A stretch of DNA of 64,000 nt from Gloeobacter morelensis MG652769. Its GTDB lineage: Bacteria > Cyanobacteriota > Cyanobacteriia > Gloeobacterales > Gloeobacteraceae. The notes beneath the pieces are model-generated. The model searched no databases and was not told where the DNA came from. It saw only the letters and a list, made by a program, of their open reading frames with translations. The number at the start of each line of letters is the position of its first letter. Within the stretch, counting starts at the first letter, position 1. Shown here in pieces: positions 8,612-18,776 of the stretch. A program made the position numbers and the translations under genes. The stretch spans positions 4,216,001-4,280,000 of the forward strand of contig NZ_CP063845.1 of the NCBI RefSeq assembly GCF_021018745.1, in the 5' to 3' direction.

Positions 8612-8995
8612 ATGGGGGCAGTCGCAGGCAAGGAGTTGCTGCAGCTTATCAAACAGAATCCCGGACGGAGTGCCAAGCAGCTTGCTGAAATGGCCGGCTA
8701 TACTACCACCACCAAGACCGGTCAGCAGCGCGTCAAGATGCTCGCCTTTCAAAACGCGGTGCTCCAGGCCAACAACATCAACCTCAGACCCGTCGAAGAA
8801 GAAGAGACCAACGGTGTGCGCGGCGGGCGCAAGGCGACTTATCGCATCCAGGTTCAACAGAACGGCAACCTGCTTATCGGTGCTGCCTATACCCGTCAAA
8901 TGGGTCTTACACCCGGCACGACGTTCGAGATTCAAATCGGCCGCAAACACATCAAGCTGGTCCAGGTCGATACCGATGGGTCGCCGATCGAGTAG
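8612..8995 (+). CDS. cyAbrB-type transcriptional regulator
   Basis: From the ATG at 8612 (AGGAG six bases upstream) the protein has 127 residues; the longer frame from 8513 lacks a ribosome site. The N-terminal half has AKQLAEMAGY and TKTGQQRVKMLAFQNAVLQA, typical of the cyanobacterial AbrB-like family; the C-terminal half (~75-120) holds the short AbrB-type beta domain with YTRQMGLTPGTTFEIQIG. These proteins regulate carbon and nitrogen genes and are restricted to cyanobacteria. It is followed by map and infA. Confidence 0.85.
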   Translation: MGAVAGKELLQLIKQNPGRSAKQLAEMAGYTTTTKTGQQRVKMLAFQNAVLQANNINLRPVEEEETNGVRGGRKATYRIQVQQNGNLLIGAAYTRQMGLTPGTTFEIQIGRKHIKLVQVDTDGSPIE

Positions 8996-9121
8996 CTGGG
9001 GAGTGGCTGCCGCCGCCAAGCGCTCTGCCGGAGCAGGTGGGTGCGGGCAGCGGCTAGGTGCGAAGTTCTGCAATAATATTAATGATAGCGATGCTGTGTT
9101 TACAGTCGATGAAGGAAAGCC

Positions 9122-9889
9122 ATGGCCCTGCTTGAGATCAAGTCCACCCGCGAGATCGCCAAGATGCGCGAAGCTGGCCGGATTGTGGCAACGGTTCTCA
9201 AAGAAATCATGGCCCTGGCCGAACCGGGCATGACCACCGGCGATCTCGACACCCACGCCGAGCGCCGCTGCGCCGATTTTGGCGTCATCCCCGCCTTCAA
9301 GGGTTACCACGGTTTTCCCGCCTGCATCTGCACGTCGATCAACCACGAGGTCGTCCACGGCATTCCGAGCGCCAAGCGTCGGCTCAAACCCGGCGATGTC
9401 CTCAAAGTCGACTTCGGGGCCATCTACGACGGCTGGCACGGTGATTCGTGCGTGACCATCGGCCTTGAGCCGCTGGCCGAGGAGGCCCGCACATTGATCC
9501 GGGTAGCTGAGGAGGCCCTCCTCAAGGGCATCCGCGAGGTGCGCCAGGGCGTACATCTGCAGCAGATCTCCGGGGCCATCCAGGACTACGTCGAAGGCTA
9601 CGGCTTCTCGGTGGTTCGCCAGTACGTCGGCCACGGCGTCGGGCGCAACCTGCACGAGGAGCCCCAGGTGCCCAACTTTCGCACCCGGGAGATTCCCGAT
9701 CCCAAGCTCAAGTCGGGTATGACCCTGGCCATCGAACCGATGGTCAACCTCGGCCACCATGCCACGCGCACGCTGGCCGATCGCTGGACGGTGGTCACCC
9801 TCGACAATTCGCTCTCAGCCCAGTTCGAACATACAGTTCTGGTCACCCGAGACGGCTACGAGATTCTTACCGACCGTTCGAAGGTCTGA
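9122..9889 (+). CDS. map: Methionine aminopeptidase
   Basis: A 255-residue type I enzyme removing the N-terminal methionine of new proteins. The five metal ligands are recognisable: Asp in [14 protein letters not shown] (two), His in [12 protein letters not shown], Glu in AIEPM and Glu in [10 protein letters not shown] short ribosome site (GAAGGA) precedes the ATG. infA follows after 20 bp, giving a map-infA pair as in many bacteria. Confidence 0.95.
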   Translation: MALLEIKSTREIAKMREAGRIVATVLKEIMALAEPGMTTGDLDTHAERRCADFGVIPAFKGYHGFPACICTSINHEVVHGIPSAKRRLKPGDVLKVDFGAIYDGWHGDSCVTIGLEPLAEEARTLIRVAEEALLKGIREVRQGVHLQQISGAIQDYVEGYGFSVVRQYVGHGVGRNLHEEPQVPNFRTREIPDPKLKSGMTLAIEPMVNLGHHATRTLADRWTVVTLDNSLSAQFEHTVLVTRDGYEILTDRSKV

Positions 9890-9909
9890 CCTTTATTCAG
9901 GAGTTGTCC

Positions 9910-10131
9910 TTGGCAAAGCAAGACGTCATTGAGATGGAAGGAACCGTTGTCGAGTCGCTCCCCAACGCCATGTTTCGGGTCGAACTCGACAACAGTTTCA
10001 ACATCCTCGCCCACATCTCCGGCAAAATCCGCCGCAACTATATCAAGATCCTGCCCGGCGACCGCGTCAAAGTCGAATTGACCCCCTACGATCTCACCAA
10101 GGGGCGCATCACCTACCGCCTGCGCAAGTAG
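9910..10131 (+). CDS. infA: Translation initiation factor IF-1, TTG start
   Basis: A 73-residue S1-fold protein, one of the most conserved translation factors: [21 protein letters not shown] and [12 protein letters not shown] are all standard. The start is placed at TTG 9910, six bases after AGGAG, giving MAKQDVIE, the usual N-terminus; the upstream in-frame TTG at 9904 is too close to the ribosome site. Cotranscribed with map. The gene ends 16 bp from the convergent ppc gene. Confidence 0.95.
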   Translation: MAKQDVIEMEGTVVESLPNAMFRVELDNSFNILAHISGKIRRNYIKILPGDRVKVELTPYDLTKGRITYRLRK

Positions 10132-10147
10132 GCGGCCCCCGGCCCGC

Positions 10148-12967
10148 TCAGCCGGTGTTGCGCATACCGGCGGCGATGCCGTTGATGGTCAACAGCGCTC
10201 CCCGCAACAGCTCGTTGCGCGAATAGGATCGAGGCTGGCGGTTTTCGTAGCGCAGGTATTTGAGCAAAGTAGCCTGCAAATAGCCCAGCGGTGCAATCGT
10301 GGCGTTGCGAAGCGCGATGGAACGCTGCAGGGGGGGGTTATCTTCGAGCAACTGCCGGTGCTCGGTGATGGCGAGCACGCACTCGTGGGTGCGCTCCAGC
10401 TCAGCAGTAATCAGCGCGAAGATGCACTCGCCGGTGTACTTGTGCTCTTTTGGCAGCAGTTCCTGGACATAATTGGCAGCGACTTGCAGGTCGACTTTGG
10501 CCAGGGTCATTTCGACTTTGGAGATCAGCGTGCGAAAAAACGGCCACTGCCGGTACATCGAGCGCAATTCGGCCAGATTGCGCTCGCAGTTGCAGCGGAT
10601 AAACCCATCCAGGGCGGTGCCCAGACCGTACCAGGCCTGCAGCAAAAAGCGGCTCTGGGTCCAGGAGAACACCCACGGAATCGCCCGCAGACTGGCAAGA
10701 TCCCGGCGGCCTTCGCGCCGGGACGGCCGGGAGCTGATTTGCAGTTGGGAAATTTCGTCGATGGGAGTGACGTGGCAGAAAAAGTCGATGAAACCTTCTT
10801 GCTCGTAGACCAGTTGCCGGTAGGTGCGCCGGGCTACATCCGACAACTCCTGCAGCCGCAGTTCCCAGTTGCGGCTGCCGGGCGGGCTGGTGGGCAGCAC
10901 GCTCGCCTGGATGACCGCCGCGGTCACCGTCTCGATATTGAAGGCGGCCAGTTCGGAGAGCGAATACTTCGAAGCGAGCACTTCGCCCTGCTCGGTGATC
11001 TTGATGCGGCCGCTCACGGTGCCGTCGGGCTGGGCGAGGATGGCCTGGTAGGAGGGGCCGCCGCCGCGGCCGACGGTGCCACCGCGGCCGTGGAAGATGC
11101 GCAGCTGCACACCGTGGCGGCGGGCTACCTGCTGGATGTGCTGCTGGGCTAGAAAAATTTCCCAGCTGCTCGAGAGAAAACCCGAATCTTTGTTCGAGTC
11201 GGAGTAGCCCAGCATCACCTCCTGCAGATTCTGGTGGCAGGTGAGATAGCAGCGGTACAAAGGCAGCGAGAACAGCTGCTCCAGGACGTGCGGAGCGTTG
11301 CGCAGGTCTTCGACCGTCTCGAAGAGCGGCACCACCATCAGCGTGCCGGTGCCGGTGGCCGGGTCGAACAATCCTGCCTCTTCGGCGAGGAGGAGCACCT
11401 CCAGGAGATCGCTCGCCTGCTTGCTCATCGAGATGATGTAGGTGTGGCAAATTTCGGAGCCGAATTCTTTTTGCAGCCTGCGGATCATCCGAAAAGTCTG
11501 GATGGTCTCCTCGGTGCGGGCCGAGAAGGGCAATTCCGCCGGGATGAGCGGTCTGAGGGTCTGCAGTTCGCGCACCAGCCACTCCAGGCGCGCCTGCTCA
11601 TCGAGTTCGGAGTAGGGGGTGGCCATCAGGCGCAGCTTGGCGCTCACCTCCGTGAGGGTATCCTCGTGGCGGGTGCTGTCCTGGCGTACATCGAGACCGG
11701 CCAGATGAAAGCCGAACACCTCCACTTGATCGATGAGTGTCTCCAGGAGCCGGCAACCGATCCCGGTGGTGCGCAGGCACTGCCTGAGCAGGTGCAGTTC
11801 CGCCAACAGTTCGTGGGCGTGGCGGTAATAGTGCAGCCACCCCGGCTCGTCGGGCTGGCTGAGGCGCTGGGGACCGTGCACCTCCAGCCAGGCGTTGCGC
11901 TCGCAGGTGTGCTCCAGCCGCTCGAGAATATAGGACAGCTTCAGCCTGTAAGGTTCCTGCAGATAGACCACCGAATAGCGTTCGTAGACCTCGCCCAGGT
12001 CGCGCTGGTCCTGCTCCAGGGCCAGCAGCAGATCTTGAGGCGGGTTGCCCTCGGCGAGGCTGAGCAAGTCGCGCAGGCGCTCGACGCTCTTGATGTACTT
12101 GGCGAGCACCCGGCCGCGGTGGTGGCAGGCGGTCCTCCAGGTGGTGAGGGCGGTCACCGAGGGGTTGCCGTCGCGGTCGGCGCCTACCCACGAGCCAAAG
12201 CGGCAGAAGGTGCCCAGCGAACGGGTGAGCGACGGATGGAACATGTCGAGGCAGCGAATCAGTTCGCTGCGCACCCGCGGCATCGCCTCGAAGAGCACCT
12301 CCTCGAAGTAGTGGACCGTGTGGGCCACCTCGTCGAGCACGGTCGGGCGCACCTGGTGCAACTCGTCGGTGCGCCACCAGACGCGGATCTCCTCCAGCAG
12401 GGCCGTGTGTACCTGCTGCTGCTGCCATTCGCTGAGGGCGTTGTCGAGATCGTCGAGCAGATGCACGATCCGGCGGTGCTTGGTGCGGATCGTGCGGCGG
12501 ACGATCTCGGTAGGATGGGCGGTAAACACCAGGCGCACATCGAGTTGTTGCAGGACGCGCTCGATCTCGGGGGTGGAGACGCCGAGGCTTTTCATCTCGT
12601 CAAACAGCCAGCAAAAGGAGCCCGGCTGGGCGGTATCGGCGCTGAAACTGGCCTGCAGCCGCAGCCGCTTGCGCTCGTGGTGCTGCTCGACGATATTGAT
12701 GAGCTGGAAATAGATCGAAAAGGCCCGGATGGCGAGCACCGATTTTTCGAGGGAAAGTGCGCGGATGAGCGCCAGGCCTTCGCCGCCGCGATCTTGGTGG
12801 GAGGCCCACAGCCGATCGAGCAGTTCCACCAGATCGCCCCCGCCTTCTTGGGCAGCCACCTGCCGCAAAAGTTGCTCTACCAGTTCGATGTTGTCGCGCA
12901 GCGACTGGTGGGAGAGTGCCGAGGGAGAACCGGCGGCAGCAAGGTCGATCGGAGTATCCCAGTTCAC
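10148..12967 (-). CDS. ppc: Phosphoenolpyruvate carboxylase
   Basis: A 939-residue enzyme making oxaloacetate from PEP and bicarbonate, the main anaplerotic step. The catalytic histidine lies in FTAHPTEIVRRT (~residue 150), the glycine-rich loop is HGRGGTVGRGGGP (~620), and GYSDSNKDSG holds the active-site lysine region. The C-terminus ends GMRNTG as expected. The start is GTG at 12967, with AGAGG seven bases upstream. Complete and unbroken. A long antisense frame across it is a shadow of its codon usage. Confidence 0.97.
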   Translation of the reverse strand: MNWDTPIDLAAAGSPSALSHQSLRDNIELVEQLLRQVAAQEGGGDLVELLDRLWASHQDRGGEGLALIRALSLEKSVLAIRAFSIYFQLINIVEQHHERKRLRLQASFSADTAQPGSFCWLFDEMKSLGVSTPEIERVLQQLDVRLVFTAHPTEIVRRTIRTKHRRIVHLLDDLDNALSEWQQQQVHTALLEEIRVWWRTDELHQVRPTVLDEVAHTVHYFEEVLFEAMPRVRSELIRCLDMFHPSLTRSLGTFCRFGSWVGADRDGNPSVTALTTWRTACHHRGRVLAKYIKSVERLRDLLSLAEGNPPQDLLLALEQDQRDLGEVYERYSVVYLQEPYRLKLSYILERLEHTCERNAWLEVHGPQRLSQPDEPGWLHYYRHAHELLAELHLLRQCLRTTGIGCRLLETLIDQVEVFGFHLAGLDVRQDSTRHEDTLTEVSAKLRLMATPYSELDEQARLEWLVRELQTLRPLIPAELPFSARTEETIQTFRMIRRLQKEFGSEICHTYIISMSKQASDLLEVLLLAEEAGLFDPATGTGTLMVVPLFETVEDLRNAPHVLEQLFSLPLYRCYLTCHQNLQEVMLGYSDSNKDSGFLSSSWEIFLAQQHIQQVARRHGVQLRIFHGRGGTVGRGGGPSYQAILAQPDGTVSGRIKITEQGEVLASKYSLSELAAFNIETVTAAVIQASVLPTSPPGSRNWELRLQELSDVARRTYRQLVYEQEGFIDFFCHVTPIDEISQLQISSRPSRREGRRDLASLRAIPWVFSWTQSRFLLQAWYGLGTALDGFIRCNCERNLAELRSMYRQWPFFRTLISKVEMTLAKVDLQVAANYVQELLPKEHKYTGECIFALITAELERTHECVLAITEHRQLLEDNPPLQRSIALRNATIAPLGYLQATLLKYLRYENRQPRSYSRNELLRGALLTINGIAAGMRNTG

Positions 12968-13048
12968 GTCTTGGCCTCTTGCGAATGTACTGCCATTCTA
13001 TGAACCAGCGCAGCCCGGGGCGATTGGCTATAGAAATTCTTCTGATGA

Positions 13049-13084
13049 TACAAAGAAACCGGGCCTGGACCCGGTTTCTTTGTA
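13049..13084 (-). terminator. Intrinsic terminator of the porin gene
   Basis: A perfect 15-bp inverted repeat (13049-13063 with 13070-13084) has a 6-base loop. In the minus direction the porin gene ends 16 bp before it and the stem finishes in a short T-rich end. It also separates porin from ppc, which starts 82 bp further on. Confidence 0.8.
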
Positions 13085-13099
13085 TTGATGACAAACAGC

Positions 13100-14938
13100 T
13101 TAGAACTCGAAGGTGGCCCGGACGTTACCCACCGTCAGACCATTCTGGTTGACGTTGTTGGGGTTGATCACAAAGAGCACCTCCGGGGTGAGCGACAGCC
13201 GGTCGGAGACCCGGAAGCGGTAGGCGACCGCGACGTTGCCCTCGGTGCCGGTGCGGTTGAAGGGTAGGCCGCTCACCACGCCGGTGATCGGGTTGACGCT
13301 GCCTTCGAACACGTTCTGCGCACCGCGCGGATCGTCGGACGGGTTGCTGCCCTCAGTCGGGAAGGCAATCACGCCGTTGTTGGAGATCTGGATGGGCTGC
13401 AGGTAGGCCACCTGCAGCGCGTTGCCGCGGCCGAACAGATCGGGGAAGGCGAGACCGGCCATCCAGGTGTTGGAATCGAGCGAACCGCCGACGTTCACGC
13501 CGTTCGCACCGCCGTTGGCGTAGCCGAAGAAGTTGGAGTTGGCGAAGGTGTAGCGGCCGAAGATGGCGACCTGGGGCAGAATGTCCCAATCGACGTGGGC
13601 GTTGAAGATGTTGTGGCCGACGTTGCTGACGTTGCCTGCGTCGTAGCGCAGCCGAGCGTCGCCGCCGCCCGAACCGGAGGCGTCACCGAAGATAAAGCCG
13701 GTGCTGCCGCCCGCCGAGGAGACGTTGACGTAGCTGTAGCCGATACCAATGTCGATGGACGGGGTGGGCTGGAAGCCGATCTCAGCCGCAATCTGGGTGC
13801 TGCCGCCAAAGAGGCCCGAACCACCGAAGGGTACGTTGCCTGCCTCATCGGCGATGCCGCCGGCCGAACCGCCGTCGCGCGCCGCGTAGAAGACGCGCAG
13901 GGCGAACTGGCGGCTGAAGCGCAGGTCGAGGTGGGCACCGGGGTGGGAGCTTTCTTGAATCTGAATGAGCAGCGGGTCTTTTCTGAAGTTGCGGAAGGAG
14001 AACTGCTGGCCTTCGTTCTGGGTGAACTTGTTGCGGCCGAGCAGGTCGATGTTCTCGATGCGCGGGCCGAAGCGGATGCGCAGGTTGTTGGTGCCGCCGA
14101 ACAGCGAAAGCGGAAAGTCGTAGTAGACCTTGTCGAAATCGACCGGAGCGCGGCCGTCAAGCGGACCGCCGGTCGATTCGGCGTAGTCGATACGGCCGAC
14201 GCGGCCCTGACGGGAAGTAAAGGGGGTCGATTCGCCGGCGCGGCCGTTGAGGCGGACGCGCAACTGGTCACCCCGGGTAATCAGCGAGTTGGCCCGGATG
14301 TTGAGGCGGGTACGGGCGATGAAGTTGGCGTTGGCCTGGCCGCCGAACCCCTGGGAGTTGCCGGCGCCATCGACGTAGTTGTAGTTGACGTCGCCGCCCT
14401 GGATGGCCGCGGACATGATCACTTCGGCGTCGAGTTTGGCGGTCGTCGAGAAGAGCTTCGATTCGATTTCTTTGGTTTTTGCTTCGAGGGCGTCTACGCG
14501 ACCGCGCAGTGCGGCCAGTTCGTTGCGGAACTCTTCCTGCAGCCGCTGCAGCGTGGCCAGGTCTTCTTTGGTGGCCAGGTTGGCGGTGGAAGCGGTGATC
14601 AGTTCATTGATCTTTTCAAGGCAGGCGTTCAGACCGGCGGCAAATTCGTAGCGGGTCAGCGGCCGGTTGCCCCGGTAGGTCTTGTCGGGGTAGCCCTCCA
14701 GGCAACCGTAGCGCTCGACGACGCTCTTGAGCGCCTGGAACGCCCAGGAATTGGGATCGACGTCGGTCAGCTCAGAGACCGAGTTGACCTGGGCAGTGGT
14801 GCCCCTTGGCCCGAACAGCGATGGGCTACTCAGATCGTTGACGCTCGTCGTCGGCATCTCGGCAACAGCCGGCTGCGCGACCACAGCAAGAAGGCCCAGC
14901 GCGCCGGCCAGCCCCAAGCTTACGTAAGCATGTCGCAT
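13100..14938 (-). CDS. SLH-domain carbohydrate/iron-type outer-membrane porin
   Basis: A 612-residue outer-membrane protein. A signal peptide occupies ~1-27 (ends AVA/E). An SLH domain follows (~55-110) with DVDPNSWAFQALKSVVERYGC and RYEFAAGLNACLEKI, then a coiled coil (~120-150) and an OprB-like beta-barrel to the final aromatic residue FEF, the sorting signal. GAGGAG lies before the ATG at 14938; the GTG at 14947 is too close. This is the typical cyanobacterial porin architecture, anchoring outer membrane to peptidoglycan. Codon bias suggests high expression, and it has its own strong terminator. Confidence 0.92.
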   Translation of the reverse strand: MRHAYVSLGLAGALGLLAVVAQPAVAEMPTTSVNDLSSPSLFGPRGTTAQVNSVSELTDVDPNSWAFQALKSVVERYGCLEGYPDKTYRGNRPLTRYEFAAGLNACLEKINELITASTANLATKEDLATLQRLQEEFRNELAALRGRVDALEAKTKEIESKLFSTTAKLDAEVIMSAAIQGGDVNYNYVDGAGNSQGFGGQANANFIARTRLNIRANSLITRGDQLRVRLNGRAGESTPFTSRQGRVGRIDYAESTGGPLDGRAPVDFDKVYYDFPLSLFGGTNNLRIRFGPRIENIDLLGRNKFTQNEGQQFSFRNFRKDPLLIQIQESSHPGAHLDLRFSRQFALRVFYAARDGGSAGGIADEAGNVPFGGSGLFGGSTQIAAEIGFQPTPSIDIGIGYSYVNVSSAGGSTGFIFGDASGSGGGDARLRYDAGNVSNVGHNIFNAHVDWDILPQVAIFGRYTFANSNFFGYANGGANGVNVGGSLDSNTWMAGLAFPDLFGRGNALQVAYLQPIQISNNGVIAFPTEGSNPSDDPRGAQNVFEGSVNPITGVVSGLPFNRTGTEGNVAVAYRFRVSDRLSLTPEVLFVINPNNVNQNGLTVGNVRATFEF

Positions 14939-15017
14939 TGTTAACACTCCTCAACCAATCAGCGCACACGTGGTCCAGAATCATAATCGCATACGATTTC
15001 GCGCCGGGCACAGTTTT

Positions 15018-15905
15018 TTAATGGCGCCGTTGCACAATAAATTCGGCAAGGGCGGTCAGCGGTCGGGCCGATTCGCCAAAATCCGCCAATTCTGCCACCG
15101 CCTGCTCCCGCAACTGCTCGGCACGTTCAAGCGCCCCGTCGTAGCCCAGCAGGCTCGGGTAGGTTGCCTTGCGGTCGCGCAGATCCTTGCCGGCGGTCTT
15201 GCCCAGTTCGGCCTGGGTGGCGCTGATGTCGAGCAAATCGTCGCGGATTTGAAAAGCCAGTCCGATGCAGCGGCTGTAGCGGGTCAACCGCTCGACGACC
15301 CCGCCGTCGGCGCCGGCCAGAATGGCGCCGGAGACCACCGAGACTTCGAGCAAGGCCCCGGTCTTGTGGGTATGAATGTATTCGAGGGTTTCGAGGGCAA
15401 TGGTCCGGCCTTCCGATTCGAGATCGACCACCTGGCCCCCGACCAGGCCGGCGCCGCTCGCTGCTTTACCCAGTCGGCCGAGCACCTCGACGATGCGCTC
15501 GGGGGTGGCCCCCACGGTTTTTTCGGCAATCAATTGAAAGGCGTAGGCAAGCAGGGCATCCCCCGCCAGGATGGCCATGTCCTCGCCGTAGACTTTGTGG
15601 TTGGTGAGCTTGCCCCGGCGGTAGTCGTCGTCGTCCATGGCGGGCAGGTCGTCGTGAATGAGCGACATGGTGTGCACCATCTCCAGGGCACAGGCGGTGG
15701 GCAGCGCCAGCTCCGCGCTGCCGCCGCACATCCGACAACTGGTTAGACACAGAATCGGCCGCAGGCGCTTGCCTCCCGCCAAAAGCGAATAGCGCATCGC
15801 TTCGTAGAGCTTGTCCGGGTACTGCTGGGGCAGATAGCGATCGAGGGCGGCTTCCACCTGCGAGCGGCACTGGCGTAGGTAAGCGTCGAGGTCGAACTGT
15901 GACAT
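15018..15905 (-). CDS. crtE: Geranylgeranyl diphosphate synthase
   Basis: A 295-residue trans-prenyltransferase. The first aspartate-rich motif DDLPAMDDD is at 85-93 and the second, RDDLLDISA, near 225; GGKRLRP at 44-50 binds IPP. It makes GGPP for carotenoids, chlorophyll phytyl chains and quinones. The aromatic/His pattern before the first motif (MVHTMSLIH) matches GGPP rather than octaprenyl synthases. It lies downstream of the GH3 gene on the minus strand, 36 bp away. Confidence 0.92.
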   Translation of the reverse strand: MSQFDLDAYLRQCRSQVEAALDRYLPQQYPDKLYEAMRYSLLAGGKRLRPILCLTSCRMCGGSAELALPTACALEMVHTMSLIHDDLPAMDDDDYRRGKLTNHKVYGEDMAILAGDALLAYAFQLIAEKTVGATPERIVEVLGRLGKAASGAGLVGGQVVDLESEGRTIALETLEYIHTHKTGALLEVSVVSGAILAGADGGVVERLTRYSRCIGLAFQIRDDLLDISATQAELGKTAGKDLRDRKATYPSLLGYDGALERAEQLREQAVAELADFGESARPLTALAEFIVQRRH

Positions 15906-15941
15906 GGGTTGCGGTTTGCTGCACAGAAATTGTACCGGACC

Positions 15942-17477
15942 CTAGCTCTCCAGGCGCTCCAGCGCCGCCGCGTGGCTGGCGGGGCTGTTGTTGAAGGCGT
16001 TGAGCACCGTCGAGAGGTGCTCAAACTCTTGCCCAAGGTAGGGATTGGTGTAGCTCACCAGGATCGTGCGCTCCCCCGGCAGGCTGCGCAAGAAGTGCTC
16101 CGCGGCCGGGTGCACCCCGGCCGTTCCCCGGTAGGCGCGCACCGGTGTAAGCACCTGCACCAGCGTGCGCTCGTGGGCAGCGGCGCGCCCGCTCAAAAAC
16201 GCCAGGTACTCCTCACCCGCGGCTGCCTCCAGCCAGTGGGTCTCGTAGTGCGGCCCCAGTTCGCGGCGATCGAGAATGGGCGAAGCGGCTGCGACCGCGC
16301 CGTCCAGGCAGCGGTCGACCACCAGAATATTGAGGGTCGGCTTCAGACAGGGAACGGGCAACAGCCCGGCCCGGTCGCGCTCGACGGTCACGGCCGCCTT
16401 GGCGATCATCTGCTCCAGGGCCTGGCCGGAGCGCTGCTCGATGGCGAGGGGCGAAGCGGACGGAGGCGCCAGGCGCGCCTTGGCGGCGAGCACCCGCTCC
16501 ACCGAAGCGTAGAGCCGCTCTTCGCTGAGCAATCCCCGTCGCACCGCCGAGACGATGAGATCGACTGTGTCGGGCACGCTCTCAGGCATCATGATCACGT
16601 CCGCGCCCGCCTGCAGGGCACGCACCGCCGGAGCGGGCCAGCTGGCGATCGCCCCCATGTTGAGGGCGTCGGTGACGATGATGCCCGTATAGCCCCACCC
16701 TTCGCGGACGATCTCAGTGAGGATCCGCCGCGAGAGCGTGGCGGGCCACTCAGGATCGAGGGCGGGGACGCGCAGGTGGGCGCTCATCAGGCTGTCGGCC
16801 CCCGCCGCCAGGACCGCCCGAAAGGGCAGCCAGTCCTCCGCTTCGAGCCTGGCGCGCTCGCGTCCGAGCACCGGCAGCGCCAGGTGCGAATCGACCTCGA
16901 CATCGCCGTGGCCAGGAAAATGTTTGATAGCCGAGAGCACCCCGCCGTCGCGCAATCCGGCGGCAAAGGCCACCCCCAGGCGGGCCACCTCGCGTGGGTT
17001 TTCGCCGAAGGAGCGCAGACCAATCACCGGGTTGCGGGGATTGCTCATCACATCAAGGCAGGGGGCGAGCACCCAGTTGATGCCCACCAAGCGCGCCTCC
17101 CGGGCGGTGATCGCCCCGCAGTGGTAGGCGTAGTCGGCTTCAGCCGCCGCCCCCAGGGCGCGGGCCACCGGCAGCACCGTGGCGCCGCGGATGTGCTGGC
17201 CGCAGCCGGCCTCCAGATCGGCGGCGACCAGGAGCGGCAGGGCCGCCTGCTGCTGTAGCGCCTGAATTTTGAGGAACGTGTCGCCCAGGCTGCCGCCGTA
17301 GACGAGCACACCACCGACGCCGTGGGTGACTATCGCTGCTTCGAGGCGGGCTGCGTCCAGTTCCCACTGTGGATAGAGCCGCTGGTGATCTAGCAAAAAC
17401 CCGGAGATGCGCGGCACCAGCAACTGACCGATGGCTTCTTTTAAGTTCAGTTGTGCGGCGCGCGGTAAATTAGCCAT
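15942..17477 (-). CDS. Glycoside hydrolase family 3, NagZ-like beta-N-acetylhexosaminidase
   Basis: From the ATG at 17477 the protein has 511 residues. The GH3 N-domain runs ~10-340, with KHFPGHGD carrying the Lys-His pair characteristic of NagZ-type hexosaminidases and TDALNMGA containing the nucleophile aspartate. A C-terminal domain (~350-510) with TILVSYTNPYLGQ is extra to classic NagZ but usual in cyanobacterial and Bacillus NagZ-like enzymes. The likely role is recycling of peptidoglycan GlcNAc-anhMurNAc. No signal peptide is obvious. Divergent from the histidine kinase. Confidence 0.85.
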   Translation of the reverse strand: MANLPRAAQLNLKEAIGQLLVPRISGFLLDHQRLYPQWELDAARLEAAIVTHGVGGVLVYGGSLGDTFLKIQALQQQAALPLLVAADLEAGCGQHIRGATVLPVARALGAAAEADYAYHCGAITAREARLVGINWVLAPCLDVMSNPRNPVIGLRSFGENPREVARLGVAFAAGLRDGGVLSAIKHFPGHGDVEVDSHLALPVLGRERARLEAEDWLPFRAVLAAGADSLMSAHLRVPALDPEWPATLSRRILTEIVREGWGYTGIIVTDALNMGAIASWPAPAVRALQAGADVIMMPESVPDTVDLIVSAVRRGLLSEERLYASVERVLAAKARLAPPSASPLAIEQRSGQALEQMIAKAAVTVERDRAGLLPVPCLKPTLNILVVDRCLDGAVAAASPILDRRELGPHYETHWLEAAAGEEYLAFLSGRAAAHERTLVQVLTPVRAYRGTAGVHPAAEHFLRSLPGERTILVSYTNPYLGQEFEHLSTVLNAFNNSPASHAAALERLES

Positions 17478-17570
17478 TCCGACCTGCAACCCATCGACGG
17501 CTCATCGATTGTGTCCCAAGGGGAGCGTTGCCACAATAGGGACGGAAGGCACGCGAGGAGAGAAGGTGCC

Positions 17571-18668
17571 GTGTGGCCCTGGCTGGCTGTGGGTATGGCC
17601 TTGGGAGTACTGCTGGGCGCTCTGGGCGCCTGGCTCGCTTTGCGCGGGCCGATCGCAGTCTATCGCGCTCTGCTGGAAGCTGCCCCCATCGCCTACGTTC
17701 TGCTCGATAGCCAAAACCGGCTCATCGCCGCCAGCTCCCTGGCCGGTCGCTACCTGGAATTGCCGGCTATCGGTCTACCCCTGGTCGAACTGGACGCCAC
17801 CTTGATGGGCCTGGTGCTGCAGGCGCGCCGGGGCATGCAGGTACAGCAGCGCAACGTCGGCCTCAAAACCGTCCGCGGCGACTGGACGGTGGGTGCGCTG
17901 GCGGTGCCGCTGCCGGGTCTGCGGGTGGGCCTCTACATTGACGATCAAAGTGCAGTGGCCCAACTCCTTCAGCAGCGCGACCGCTGGGTGGGAGATGCCG
18001 CCCACGAACTGAAGACCCCACTCACCTCCATCCGGCTGGTGGCCGAGATGGTCCTGCCGCGGGTGGGGCCGGATCAGCAGCGCTGGATCGAGCGGCTACT
18101 GGGCGAAGTGCAGCGCCTCAATTTGTTGGTGCAGGATCTGCTCGAATTCAGCCGCTGGCAGGCGGGCCGCACCCAGTTGAATCTCAAAGAAGGGGTCGAT
18201 CTGGTGCAACTTGTCGCGCAGACCTGGGCCACCCTGGAGCCGCTCGCCGAGCACCGCCAGGTGCGCCTGGAGATCGACAGCCCTGCGAGTGTGAGCATCT
18301 GTGCCGATGAAGAACGCCTCTACCGGGCTTTGCTCAATCTGCTCGACAACGCCGTGCGCTACAGTCCTAAGGGCGAAGCGTTCTGGGTGCGCCTGCGCTC
18401 GCGGCCCGATTGGGTGACCATCGAAATCATCGACAGTGGCCCCGGTTTTCCGCGCCAGGATCTCGACCGGGTGTTCGAGCGCTTTTACCGCGCCGATCCG
18501 GCCCGCGCCCGCCAGACCGGCGGTACCGGTCTGGGACTGGCCATCGTCCGCCAGATTGTCGAAGCGCACCAGGGCATGGTCAAAGCCGACAACCACCCCG
18601 AGACCGGCGGTGCCTGGCTGAGCGTGCGGCTGCCGGTGCTGCCGGTGCGCACCGCCACCGCCCGCTGA
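17571..18668 (+). CDS. Membrane sensor histidine kinase (PhoR/SphS type)
   Basis: The preferred start is GTG 17571, preceded by a GAGGAGAGAAGG tract; a longer frame from 17511 has no ribosome site. The 365-residue protein has one hydrophobic anchor (~5-28), a PAS-like region (~35-120) beginning LLEAAPIAYVLLD, a dimerisation helix with HELKTPLTSIR, and an ATPase domain with NLLDNAVRYS, IIDSGPGF and GGTGLGLAI. It resembles phosphate-sensing SphS/PhoR. No cognate regulator gene is adjacent, so the partner is unknown. Confidence 0.87.
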   Translation: MWPWLAVGMALGVLLGALGAWLALRGPIAVYRALLEAAPIAYVLLDSQNRLIAASSLAGRYLELPAIGLPLVELDATLMGLVLQARRGMQVQQRNVGLKTVRGDWTVGALAVPLPGLRVGLYIDDQSAVAQLLQQRDRWVGDAAHELKTPLTSIRLVAEMVLPRVGPDQQRWIERLLGEVQRLNLLVQDLLEFSRWQAGRTQLNLKEGVDLVQLVAQTWATLEPLAEHRQVRLEIDSPASVSICADEERLYRALLNLLDNAVRYSPKGEAFWVRLRSRPDWVTIEIIDSGPGFPRQDLDRVFERFYRADPARARQTGGTGLGLAIVRQIVEAHQGMVKADNHPETGGAWLSVRLPVLPVRTATAR

Positions 18669-18776
18669 AACTATCTGCCTTGGGGCGTAGGCGATGTTCG
18701 ACTGATTTGAAGAGCTGCCGGGTAGGGTGGCCCACCTAAATTGAAGCGAAAGCCAAATTTACCTGAAAGGACGCCC

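Noticed and set aside
11234-13003. A 589-codon plus-strand frame across ppc
   Set aside because: Antisense shadow of ppc with biased composition.
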